Source of the DNA: GCA-2708415 sp964351905
GTDB taxonomy: Bacteria > Pseudomonadota > Alphaproteobacteria > Micavibrionales > Micavibrionaceae
Assembly: GCA_964351905.1 (NCBI GenBank)
Contig: CAYGPG010000042.1
Location: forward strand, 1-10,698
Length of the DNA stretch: 10,698 nucleotides
Direction of reading: 5' to 3'
Positions 1-5,922 of this stretch are shown one piece after another. The notes beneath the pieces were generated by a model, which ran no database searches, was not told where the DNA came from, and worked only from the letters and a program-made list of their open reading frames with translations. Position numbers and translations under genes: made by a program. The stretch's first letter is position 1, and each line of letters opens with the position of its first letter.

Positions 1-322
1 GAATAGTAACGACGCGAACCTCCCCCACGCGGGCGGGGGGGATCAAGGGGGGGAGCTTATTTCCGCCAATGGTAAATTCCCCTTTAACCCCAATGGCTCC
101 ACCGACGATATCGCAGGAATAACCGATGAAAGCGGACGTGTGCTCGTTTTAATGCCCCATCCAGAACGCGGCATGTTCACATGGCAACGCGATGATTATG
201 CGAAACTAAAAGACCAAGCCCGCCGCAACGGCACCACCCTCGCCGATCAAAGCGACGGCCTAAAACTCTTTCAAAACGCCGCGACATATTTCAGTGTTAA
301 TGCGATGAAGCAGGCTGGTTAA
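1..322 (+). CDS. purL: Phosphoribosylformylglycinamidine (FGAM) synthase, C-terminal glutaminase end (PurL/PurQ type), 5'-truncated by window
   Basis: Frame open from base 2 to TAA at 320-322; the start lies outside the window. The visible ~106 residues are the end of a class I glutamine amidotransferase domain, which supplies ammonia for converting FGAR to FGAM in purine synthesis in the cytosol. The motif NPNGSTDDIAGI is followed by GRVLVLMPHPERGMF; its His (146-148) and Glu (152-154) are the family's catalytic pair, and the partner Cys would lie upstream, out of view. The tail beyond HPER (about 47 residues, ending with SDGLKLFQNAATYF) is longer than I expect for stand-alone PurQ. I therefore favour the end of a fused PurL, but PurQ cannot be excluded. 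A G/C-rich stretch at 19-57 encodes a Gly-rich loop (PHAGGGDQGG) in frame. The gene converges on the minus-strand small gene and overlaps its stop codon. Confidence 0.85.
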   Translation, partial: NSNDANLPHAGGGDQGGELISANGKFPFNPNGSTDDIAGITDESGRVLVLMPHPERGMFTWQRDDYAKLKDQARRNGTTLADQSDGLKLFQNAATYFSVNAMKQAG

Positions 323-552
323 ACCCTATAAGCAAATACTTCTTCAGACGTTAGGGGCCTTAATTCTATAGAAGAACTCTTTGCTCGGTCTATACCTCTT
401 TGAATATGCTGCACATTGTCTGGACTTAAAGAAGATCCTACGGCGATACTAAAAATCAATGCAAATGGTGCATATGCATAAATTTTACCATAAGCTCGCC
501 TAATACTATTCTCTAATTTTTGTAAGGCAATTATCTCTTGTTCATTATCCAT
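319..552 (-). CDS. Hypothetical small protein, 77 aa, in the nuoG position
   Basis: Not recognised. The ORF begins 41 bp after the nuoF stop in the same direction, so it could be read as the last gene of the nuo transcript; no terminator hairpin is visible between them. The protein has a charged N-terminus, one hydrophobic stretch at about residues 26-42 (AYAPFALIFSIAVGSS), then a polar C-terminus ending EEVFAYRV. The hydrophobic stretch is short for a membrane helix, and no signal peptide or metal motif is evident. There is no convincing Shine-Dalgarno upstream of the ATG (AT-rich ATATATAGTGT). The stop codon shares bases 319-322 (TTAA) with the stop of the convergent purine gene. It could be a genuine small gene or a chance ORF in a spacer; the main support is its tidy fit between two genes. 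Confidence 0.45.
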   Translation of the reverse strand: MDNEQEIIALQKLENSIRRAYGKIYAYAPFALIFSIAVGSSLSPDNVQHIQRGIDRAKSSSIELRPLTSEEVFAYRV

Positions 553-593
553 ACACTATATATGTAAATTTTATCTAGTAAGTCAATATAAAA

Positions 594-1880
594 CTAAGCC
601 GCTTTCTTTGCCTTGCGATATTCCAAAATACGCGCTTCGACCTCAGGTCTAAAGTGGCGTATAAGCCCTTGGATGGGCCATGCGGAGGCATCGCCATGGG
701 CGCAGATAGTGTGGCCTTCGATTTCTTTGGTGACATCGAGAAGCATATCAATTTCTTCGATCTCCGCATCGCCCTTCACCATGCGGGTCATGACGCGCCA
801 GAGCCAGCCTGTGCCTTCACGGCATGGCGTACATTGGCCACAACTTTCATGCATATAAAAATGTGACAAACGCGCAATGGCGTAAATTACATCTGTTGAT
901 TTATCCATTACGATGAGGCCCGCCGTGCCTAATCCACTTTGTACTTCACGCAATGAATCAAAATCCATCAGCACAGTGTCACAAACATCTTTTGGTAAAA
1001 TAGGACAAGATGAACCGCCCGGAATAACCGCTTTTAAATTATCCCAACCGCCACGCACGCCACCAGCATGTTTTTCAATCAGGTCTTTCATACGGATACC
1101 CATTTCTTCTTCAACAACGCACGGGCTATTCACATGACCAGAAATACAAAATAATTTTGTGCCTGTGTTCTTTTCGTCTTTCCCAAGACCTGCAAACCAA
1201 TCGCCGCCCCGTTTTAAAATGGCAGGAACAGATGCGATTGTTTCAACATTATTGATAGTCGTCGGACAGGAATAAAGCCCCGCCATCGCAGGAAATGGTG
1301 GTTTATTCCGTGGTTGCCCTTTTTTACCTTCCAAAGATTCAAGGAGCGCGGTTTCTTCGCCGCAAATATAAGCCCCTGCCCCGCGGTGCAACGTGATATC
1401 AAAATCCCAACCAGATTTTGCGGCATTTTTGCCGAGCAAGCCTGCGGCGCGGGCTTCATTGATTGCCGTTACCAATTCTGATGCTTCGTGGATAAATTCA
1501 CCACGGATATAAATATAAGCATGGTGTGCCTGCATCGCGAATCCTGCGAGCAACGCTCCCTCAATCAATTTATGCGGATCGTGGCGCATGATTTCACGGT
1601 CTTTACAGGTGCCTGGCTCGGACTCATCGGCGTTAATAACCAGATAATGTGGGCGTTCTTTAACTTCCTTGGGCATAAATGACCATTTCAAGCCTGTCGG
1701 AAATCCTGCGCCACCACGACCACGCAAGCCAGATTTTTTCATTTCCTCAATGATCCACTCACGGCCTTTTTTGATCAGCTTGGCTGTACCATCCCAATCG
1801 CCGCGTTTTTGCGCCTCTTTCAAAGTGAAAGATTCAAAACCGTAAAGGTTGGTAAAAATTCTATCTTTATCGCTAAGCAT
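594..1880 (-). CDS. nuoF: NADH-quinone oxidoreductase subunit F (NADH/FMN-binding)
   Basis: NuoF is the 51-kDa subunit of complex I, where NADH is oxidised by FMN on the cytoplasmic arm. The 428-residue length is usual. Visible motifs are the Gly-rich FMN/NADH loop GRGGAGFPTG (54-63), NADESEPGT (83-91), the GAGAYICGEETALLESLEG segment (167-185), and the N3 4Fe-4S ligands Cys347, Cys350 and Cys353 (SCGQCTPC) with Cys393 (HTICAHGD). The ATG abuts the nuoE stop with no gap, and GGGAG lies 8 nt upstream inside the nuoE end, so translation is probably coupled. The stop is TAG. In most operons nuoG follows; here a short hypothetical ORF comes next, so this is the last recognisable nuo gene of the cluster. 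No key residue is missing. Confidence 0.98.
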   Translation of the reverse strand: MLSDKDRIFTNLYGFESFTLKEAQKRGDWDGTAKLIKKGREWIIEEMKKSGLRGRGGAGFPTGLKWSFMPKEVKERPHYLVINADESEPGTCKDREIMRHDPHKLIEGALLAGFAMQAHHAYIYIRGEFIHEASELVTAINEARAAGLLGKNAAKSGWDFDITLHRGAGAYICGEETALLESLEGKKGQPRNKPPFPAMAGLYSCPTTINNVETIASVPAILKRGGDWFAGLGKDEKNTGTKLFCISGHVNSPCVVEEEMGIRMKDLIEKHAGGVRGGWDNLKAVIPGGSSCPILPKDVCDTVLMDFDSLREVQSGLGTAGLIVMDKSTDVIYAIARLSHFYMHESCGQCTPCREGTGWLWRVMTRMVKGDAEIEEIDMLLDVTKEIEGHTICAHGDASAWPIQGLIRHFRPEVEARILEYRKAKKAA

Positions 1881-2537
1881 TTAAGCTACTCCCGCTTTCT
1901 TTGCTTGTTCTTTTAATGACGTGGGCCCTGATAAAGCCATTGAGCCACGGCGACCATTTTGAGGGCCTGCGGGGGGAATTTCATCCCGTTTCAAGCTCTC
2001 TAAAATCTTAACCATTTTGTCGGCTGTTAAATCCTCATAATATAGATCATTAATTTGAACCATCGGCGCATTGGTACACGCGCCTAAGCATTCAACCTCG
2101 TGGAGCGTGAAATACCCATCCGCCGTTGTATCCCAAAGATCAATACCAAGATGATCTTTACAAGCCTTCACGATATCCGCAGAGCCACAAAGCCAGCATG
2201 GCGTGGTCGTACAAAGCTGAACCAAATATTTTCCAACAGGCTCTAAATTATACATCGAGTAAAAAGTAGAAACTTCATAGACCTTCATCGGGGCAACGCC
2301 GCAAAGCTCCGCAATTTTGTCCATCGCCGCACGAGGAATCCATCCTCCACCCGTTGGTAAGTCACCAAATGGACCAGTTTCGGCCACTTGACGTTGCGCC
2401 AGATCAAGAAGCGGCATAATACCACTATGCTCGCGCCCCTTTGGATAGCGCGAGAAAATATCATCAATCATAGACTGATCAGAGAATTCAAATGTTTCTG
2501 GCTGAAACGGAGCTTTTAAGGCGTCTGATTTTTTCAT
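1881..2537 (-). CDS. nuoE: NADH-quinone oxidoreductase subunit E (2Fe-2S)
   Basis: NuoE is the 24-kDa thioredoxin-like subunit that holds the N1a 2Fe-2S cluster beside NuoF in the NADH module. The four ligands are visible as C-x4-C (Cys109, Cys114) and C-x3-C (Cys150, Cys154). An extra Cys117 and a Trp lie next to the first pair. GWIP (65-68) and VYEVSTFYSMYN (86-97) are typical family motifs. At 218 residues it is longer than the roughly 165-residue E. coli form. The extra part is a polar C-terminal tail (about 186-218, with GPQNGR and TSLKEQAKK) of a kind I associate with alphaproteobacterial and mitochondrial-type NuoE. Ten bp separate it from nuoD, its stop abuts the nuoF ATG, and a weak AGAAG serves as a possible ribosome binding site. 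Confidence 0.97.
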   Translation of the reverse strand: MKKSDALKAPFQPETFEFSDQSMIDDIFSRYPKGREHSGIMPLLDLAQRQVAETGPFGDLPTGGGWIPRAAMDKIAELCGVAPMKVYEVSTFYSMYNLEPVGKYLVQLCTTTPCWLCGSADIVKACKDHLGIDLWDTTADGYFTLHEVECLGACTNAPMVQINDLYYEDLTADKMVKILESLKRDEIPPAGPQNGRRGSMALSGPTSLKEQAKKAGVA

Positions 2538-2547
2538 TATTTACTTC

Positions 2548-3780
2548 TTATCTATCAATCTCACCAAAAACAACATCCATGGAGCCGATGTTGGAGACCA
2601 CGTCTGCTAACATGTGGCCTTTGCTGATGTAATCTAGAGCTTGGAGATGGGCAAAACCTGGGGCGCGGATGTGGCAGCGGTAGGGTTTATTGGTCCCATC
2701 GGCGACTAAGAACACGCCAAATTCGCCTTTGGGGGCTTCGACGCAGGTATAAGTCTCGCCTGCTGGCACGTGATACCCCTCGGTGTAGAGTTTAAAATGA
2801 TGGATGAGGGCTTCCATCGAATTTTTCATTTCCGCGCGTGGTGGTGGTGAAACCTTATAATCGTTAGCTTTTACAGGGCCTTCTGGCAGTTCTCTCAAGC
2901 ATTGCTTCATAATTTTCATTGATTCACACATTTCGGCCATACGCACCAAGTAACGCGCATAACAATCCCCTGTGCTGCCGACAGGGATATCAAAATCCAT
3001 TTTCTCATAAACATCATAGGGTTGTGATTTACGCAAATCCCATGCGACGCCAGAGCCGCGTAACATAGGCCCTGTAAAACCCCAATCAAGCGCCTCTTCC
3101 TTACTCGCCACGCCAATGTCAACGGTGCGTTGTTTGAAAATACGGTTATTGGTTAAAAGCGTATCGAGGTCATCAATTGCCTTGGGCAGGTTTTCAACCC
3201 ATTCCATCATGTCTTCTACCAAGCCTGCGGGCATATCAGACGCCACACCACCTGGGCGGAAGTAATTGGCATGAAGGCGCGCGCCACAGACACGGTCATA
3301 AAATTCCATGCCTTTTTCACGTTCTTCAAAGCCCCAAAGAGCCGGCGTTATTGCCCCAACATCAAGGGCGAAGGTCGTGATGTTCAAAATATGGTTTAAG
3401 ATACGACCAAGTTCGCAATACAGCACACGAATATATTGAGCGCGTATTGGAACAGTCATTCCCAAAAGCTTTTCAACGGCAAGGGCAAAAGCGTGCTCCT
3501 GATTCATTGGTGCTACGTAATCAAGACGGTCAAAATAGGGTGTTGCTTGCGTGTAAGTTTTATATTCAATAAGCTTTTCTGTGCCGCGATGAAGAAGCCC
3601 AATATGCGGATCTGCGCGTTCCACAATTTCGCCTTCCATTTCCAACACCAAACGCAGCACGCCGTGCGCGGCAGGATGTTGAGGACCAAAATTCATTGTG
3701 TATGGCTTGATATGGGTTTGATCCCCAATTTCAACAGTTTCTTCTAAATTGTAATCATTATGCAAGGCAGTATTCACCAT
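2548..3780 (-). CDS. nuoD: NADH-quinone oxidoreductase subunit D (49 kDa, quinone site)
   Basis: NuoD together with NuoB forms the quinone-binding pocket of complex I. It descends from the large subunit of NiFe hydrogenases but lacks the metal ligands. Visible motifs are NFGPQHPAAHGVLRL (30-44), containing His35 and His39, and DRLDYV (84-89) with Tyr88; by comparison with the Thermus enzyme, His39 and Tyr88 correspond to the headgroup-contacting pair. The IGLLHRGTEKL segment and the C-terminal DVVFGEIDR ending are also characteristic. The 410-residue length is normal, and NuoC and NuoD are separate genes here, not fused. The ATG overlaps the nuoC TAA by one base (TAATG), and a strong GGAGG lies 7 nt upstream, so the start is well supported. 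Confidence 0.98.
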   Translation of the reverse strand: MVNTALHNDYNLEETVEIGDQTHIKPYTMNFGPQHPAAHGVLRLVLEMEGEIVERADPHIGLLHRGTEKLIEYKTYTQATPYFDRLDYVAPMNQEHAFALAVEKLLGMTVPIRAQYIRVLYCELGRILNHILNITTFALDVGAITPALWGFEEREKGMEFYDRVCGARLHANYFRPGGVASDMPAGLVEDMMEWVENLPKAIDDLDTLLTNNRIFKQRTVDIGVASKEEALDWGFTGPMLRGSGVAWDLRKSQPYDVYEKMDFDIPVGSTGDCYARYLVRMAEMCESMKIMKQCLRELPEGPVKANDYKVSPPPRAEMKNSMEALIHHFKLYTEGYHVPAGETYTCVEAPKGEFGVFLVADGTNKPYRCHIRAPGFAHLQALDYISKGHMLADVVSNIGSMDVVFGEIDR

Positions 3781-4436
3781 TATTTTCCTCCCACATTTTT
3801 ATCAGAAGGAATCCAGCCAATGGGCGGCACTGCGCCCTTTTCATCACCTGGTAATTGGACATCTGTCATACCTTCCCAAGGGGAGAGATAATCAAAAGTT
3901 CTAAAATCTTGGGTGAGTTGAACGGGTTCATACACAACACGGCGTTGCTCTTCATCATAACGAAGCTCTACAAAACCTGTCAGCGGAAAATCTTTACGCA
4001 ACGGATGCCCTTCAAAGCCATAGTCCGTCAAAATACGGCGTAAATCTGTATGGCCTTCAAAGAAGATGCCGTATAAGTCCCATGCTTCGCGTTCAAACCA
4101 TCCTGCTGTACTGAATACCTTGGTGACCGTGGGCACGAATTGATCTTCGGCAACGTTTAACTTGACGCGAATGCGGTTATTTTGATCAAGGGACAACAGG
4201 TTATAAACAACCTCGAAACGCTCTGGACGATCAGGATAGTCTACGGCGCAAAGGCTCACGAGCATTTTGAATTGACATTCGATATCATCACGCAAAAACT
4301 GAAGAATTTGAACAATGTCGTCTTTCTTACCGTGAAGAACCAATTCATCCTTTTCCATTTCGTGGGAAAGAACTGAGCCTTCAAGGCTTTCAGAGATGTG
4401 CTCTGCTAAATCTATGAGAGAAATCGTGGCAACCAT
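3780..4436 (-). CDS. nuoC: NADH-quinone oxidoreductase subunit C (30 kDa)
   Basis: NuoC is the peripheral-arm subunit that packs against NuoD and stabilises the connecting module; it carries no cofactor. The 30-kDa signature is clear: WFEREAWDLYGIFF (113-126), followed by LRRILTDYGFEGHPLRKDFP (132-151), then a conserved YEPV and FDYLSPWEG (181-189). The 218 residues fit a stand-alone NuoC. Its ATG directly follows the nuoB stop with no gap. The nearest Shine-Dalgarno-like GAGG is 12 nt away inside the nuoB end, so initiation probably depends on coupling to nuoB. The C-terminal tail (about 190-218) is Gly/Pro-rich and would be the least conserved part. A one-base overlap with nuoD completes the operon arrangement. 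Confidence 0.97.
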   Translation of the reverse strand: MVATISLIDLAEHISESLEGSVLSHEMEKDELVLHGKKDDIVQILQFLRDDIECQFKMLVSLCAVDYPDRPERFEVVYNLLSLDQNNRIRVKLNVAEDQFVPTVTKVFSTAGWFEREAWDLYGIFFEGHTDLRRILTDYGFEGHPLRKDFPLTGFVELRYDEEQRRVVYEPVQLTQDFRTFDYLSPWEGMTDVQLPGDEKGAVPPIGWIPSDKNVGGK

Positions 4437-5012
4437 TTAACGGGCAATCCTCGTATCTTCACGTTGGATTTTCTTTTGCAATTGAAGTAGCCCATAAACA
4501 AGAGCCTCAGCCGTTGGAGGACAACCAGGCACGTAAATATCAACGGGTACAATACGGTCACAACCACGCACGACTGAATAGGAATAATGGTAATACCCAC
4601 CACCATTCGCGCATGACCCCATAGAAATCACCCAACGCGGTTCTGGCATTTGGTCATAAACACGGCGTAATGCTGGCGCCATTTTGTTGGTCAGCGTTCC
4701 CGCCACAATCATTACATCGGATTGACGTGGGGATGGACGCGGAATCATACCAAAACGGTCAAGGTCATAGCGCGACATGTAGGAATGGATCATCTCTACC
4801 GCGCAACACGCCAAACCAAAGGTCATTGGCCAAAGTGAGCCTGTGCGCGCCCAGTCAAACAGAGCATCAGCGGAAGTGAGTAAATATCCCTTCTCGCTCA
4901 AATGTTTGGACACTGCTGCGGGCACAACGTCTTGATTGCTCGGTTTAATTAACGGAACGTCCGTTTTAAACTTCGCGTCTGGCGCTTCTATAACATTACG
5001 ATCATGTGTCAT
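4437..5012 (-). CDS. nuoB: NADH-quinone oxidoreductase subunit B (N2 4Fe-4S)
   Basis: NuoB carries cluster N2, the last iron-sulfur centre, which hands electrons to quinone. Its ligands are all present: the tandem Cys69-Cys70 (GLACCAVEM), Cys134 (GSCANGGG) and Cys164 (VPGCPPTAEALVYGL). The 191-residue length and the LFDWARTGSLWPMTFG lead-in are typical. About 40 N-terminal residues before the conserved core are variable. GGGAGT lies a few bases upstream of the ATG, which fixes this start, and 3 bp separate it from the nuoA stop. The protein sits at the junction of the membrane and peripheral arms, contacting NuoD and NuoA. Confidence 0.98.
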   Translation of the reverse strand: MTHDRNVIEAPDAKFKTDVPLIKPSNQDVVPAAVSKHLSEKGYLLTSADALFDWARTGSLWPMTFGLACCAVEMIHSYMSRYDLDRFGMIPRPSPRQSDVMIVAGTLTNKMAPALRRVYDQMPEPRWVISMGSCANGGGYYHYSYSVVRGCDRIVPVDIYVPGCPPTAEALVYGLLQLQKKIQREDTRIAR

Positions 5013-5015
5013 ATC

Positions 5016-5387
5016 TTACTCCCACTCCAACGCGCCTTTGTTCCATTCATAAATAAAACCAACGGTTAGCACGCCCAAGAAAACCATCATGGACCAAAAA
5101 CCAAACATTCCAATTTCGCCTAAGCTGATCGCCCATGGAAAGAGAAATGCGATTTCCAAATCAAAGATAATAAAAAGAATTGCCACAAGATAGAATCGAA
5201 CGTCAAAACGGCTACGTGCATCATCAAAGGCATCAAAACCACATTCATAGGCTGCATTCTTGTCAGCGTCTGGTTTTTGCTTACCCACAAGAAAGGATAG
5301 AGCCACCATCGCGCAGGACATTATGCAAGCAATTGCAATGAAAACGATAATAGGTAGATATTCGATTAAGAGTTCTTCAGAAGCCAT
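5016..5387 (-). CDS. nuoA: NADH-quinone oxidoreductase subunit A (membrane)
   Basis: NuoA is a small membrane subunit at the heel of complex I, next to the quinone channel. Three hydrophobic segments are visible at about 10-34, 63-85 and 94-114. Between the first two lies the loop with YECGF (Cys49) and RFDVRFYLVAILFIIFDLE (60-78), whose Cys and acidic residues are characteristic of the family. The 123-residue length is normal. No good Shine-Dalgarno precedes the ATG (AAAACTATTGCC). The first gene of the operon therefore has a weak-looking start, but no alternative upstream start is better supported. A promoter was not convincingly identified in the short spacer upstream; it may overlap the 3' end of the GIY-YIG gene. 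Confidence 0.97.
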   Translation of the reverse strand: MASEELLIEYLPIIVFIAIACIMSCAMVALSFLVGKQKPDADKNAAYECGFDAFDDARSRFDVRFYLVAILFIIFDLEIAFLFPWAISLGEIGMFGFWSMMVFLGVLTVGFIYEWNKGALEWE

Positions 5388-5417
5388 GGCAATAGTTTTA
5401 CAGTGGTTATGCTGTGA

Positions 5418-5656
5418 TTAAAAGTGCTTTTTCACAAAAGCACGCCCTGATCCAGATTTAAATACCGCTCAAACTCGAAAGCTTTTTGGGGGTCTGTGAA
5501 AGAGATTATATTTTTAATTTTCCATGGTTTAAATTTATTAGTATGAATTGATTGTCCATTGTTATGTTCTATCAACCGTTTATCAACATCGTCTGTTAAA
5601 CCAGTATAATAATGTTCTTGGTTATTTAAACTTTGAATAATGTAAACATATTTCAT
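5418..5656 (-). pseudogene. Small GIY-YIG nuclease-superfamily gene, frameshifted near the 3' end
   Basis: Open frame 5656-5432 gives 74 residues, a UPF0213-like GIY-YIG domain: VYI (4-6), YTG (17-19), catalytic-type Arg27, His31 and metal-binding-type Glu63 (FERYL). The product is a predicted DNA nuclease-fold protein of unknown role. The last residues (NLDQGVLL) do not fit the family. Shifting frame by one base at the AAA run 5457-5459 restores the expected ending SGSGRAFVKKHF with TAA at 5418-5420, so the gene has lost one base, there is a sequence error, or it uses -1 frameshifting on T-TTA-AAT (5462-5456). The ATG has GGAGG 9 nt upstream, inside a GC-rich repeat. The gene lies between tRNA-Asp and nuoA, interrupting a usually conserved neighbourhood, and looks like an acquired gene. 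The active-site residues lie before the shift. Confidence 0.8.
5424..5443 (-). terminator. Perfect 8-bp hairpin at the end of the GIY-YIG gene
   Basis: GTGCTTTT (5424-5431) and AAAAGCAC (5436-5443) are perfect complements around a 4-nt loop. Read on the minus strand the stem is followed by TTTTAA, so it may act as a weak intrinsic terminator before nuoA. Only three of the eight pairs are G-C. The bases also encode AFVKKH in the restored frame, so the symmetry may be a by-product of coding. It starts 12 nt after the slippery heptamer. Confidence 0.3.
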
Positions 5657-5660
5657 TGAA

Positions 5661-5757
5661 GTTCGCCTCCGCCAAGGCTACGGCGTAACATCCGCTTCTC
5701 TAAATCTTCGTTTGCGATTTCATCGCGCCGAAGCTTAAGCGAAGGCGGATGGCGCGA
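5661..5757. repeat. GC-rich inverted-repeat element between GIY-YIG gene and tRNA-Asp
   Basis: CGCCTCCGCCAAGGCTACGGCG at the left (5665-5686 region) and CGCCGAAGCTTAAG followed by CGAAGGCGGATGGCG at the right form imperfect outer arms (CGCC-TCCGCC against GGCGGA-TGGCG). The right arm contains the palindrome AAGCTTAAGC-like core. It is more GC-rich than the flanking DNA. Similar words (CCGCCGAAGC…) recur at 7379-7388, suggesting a genome-wide family. The right arm runs into the 3' end of tRNA-Asp. Confidence 0.5.
5666..5670 (-). promoter_or_regulatory. Ribosome binding site GGAGG of the GIY-YIG gene, located in the repeat
   Basis: On the minus strand GGAGG is followed by a 9-nt spacer and the ATG at 5656. 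It lies in the left arm of the GC-rich repeat, so the repeat supplies the translation signal and supports this start codon. Confidence 0.5.
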
Positions 5758-5826
5758 GCGACGGGACTCGAACCCGCGACCTCCGCCGTGACAGGGCGGC
5801 GCTCTAACCAGCTGAGCTACGCCCGC
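5750..5826 (-). tRNA. tRNA-Asp (anticodon GTC)
   Basis: Cloverleaf read on the minus strand from 5826. The acceptor GCGGGCG pairs with CGCTCGC (5760-5754) with one G·U. The D-arm is GCTCAGCTGGTTAGAGC, the anticodon loop CTGTCAC has GTC at 5792-5790, and the T-arm is GCGGG-TTCGAGT-CCCGT. The discriminator is G, and CCA is encoded (5752-5750). GTC with discriminator G and the overall similarity to bacterial tRNA-Asp fix its identity. Only 30 bp separate it from the alanine dehydrogenase terminator, so its promoter must overlap that structure unless it is processed from read-through RNA. Confidence 0.96.
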
Positions 5827-5856
5827 GCACTGAGAAGAGATGAGGAGTTAATAACG

Positions 5857-5896
5857 AAAAAATGCCCCATCTGTCAATAAGATAAGGGCATTTTTT
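5857..5896 (-). terminator. Intrinsic terminator of alanine dehydrogenase, possibly bidirectional
   Basis: AAAAAATGCCC (5857-5867) pairs with GGGCATTTTTT (5886-5896) in an 11-bp stem with an 18-nt loop. The minus-strand transcript ends in a U tract, 27 bp after the ald stop codon. The A/T symmetry would also give a U tract on the plus strand. Confidence 0.75.
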
Positions 5897-5922
5897 ATTA
5901 TTATTTTGGTTTAACCGAATTT

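Noticed and set aside
3436..3747. Plus-strand ORF of 103 codons opposite nuoD
   Set aside because: It lies entirely antisense to a clear nuoD gene and shows no independent coding signal.
5388..5420. Promoter for the nuo operon (TAAAAC as -10)
   Set aside because: No -35 box at acceptable spacing matches well; not distinguishable from chance in AT-rich DNA.
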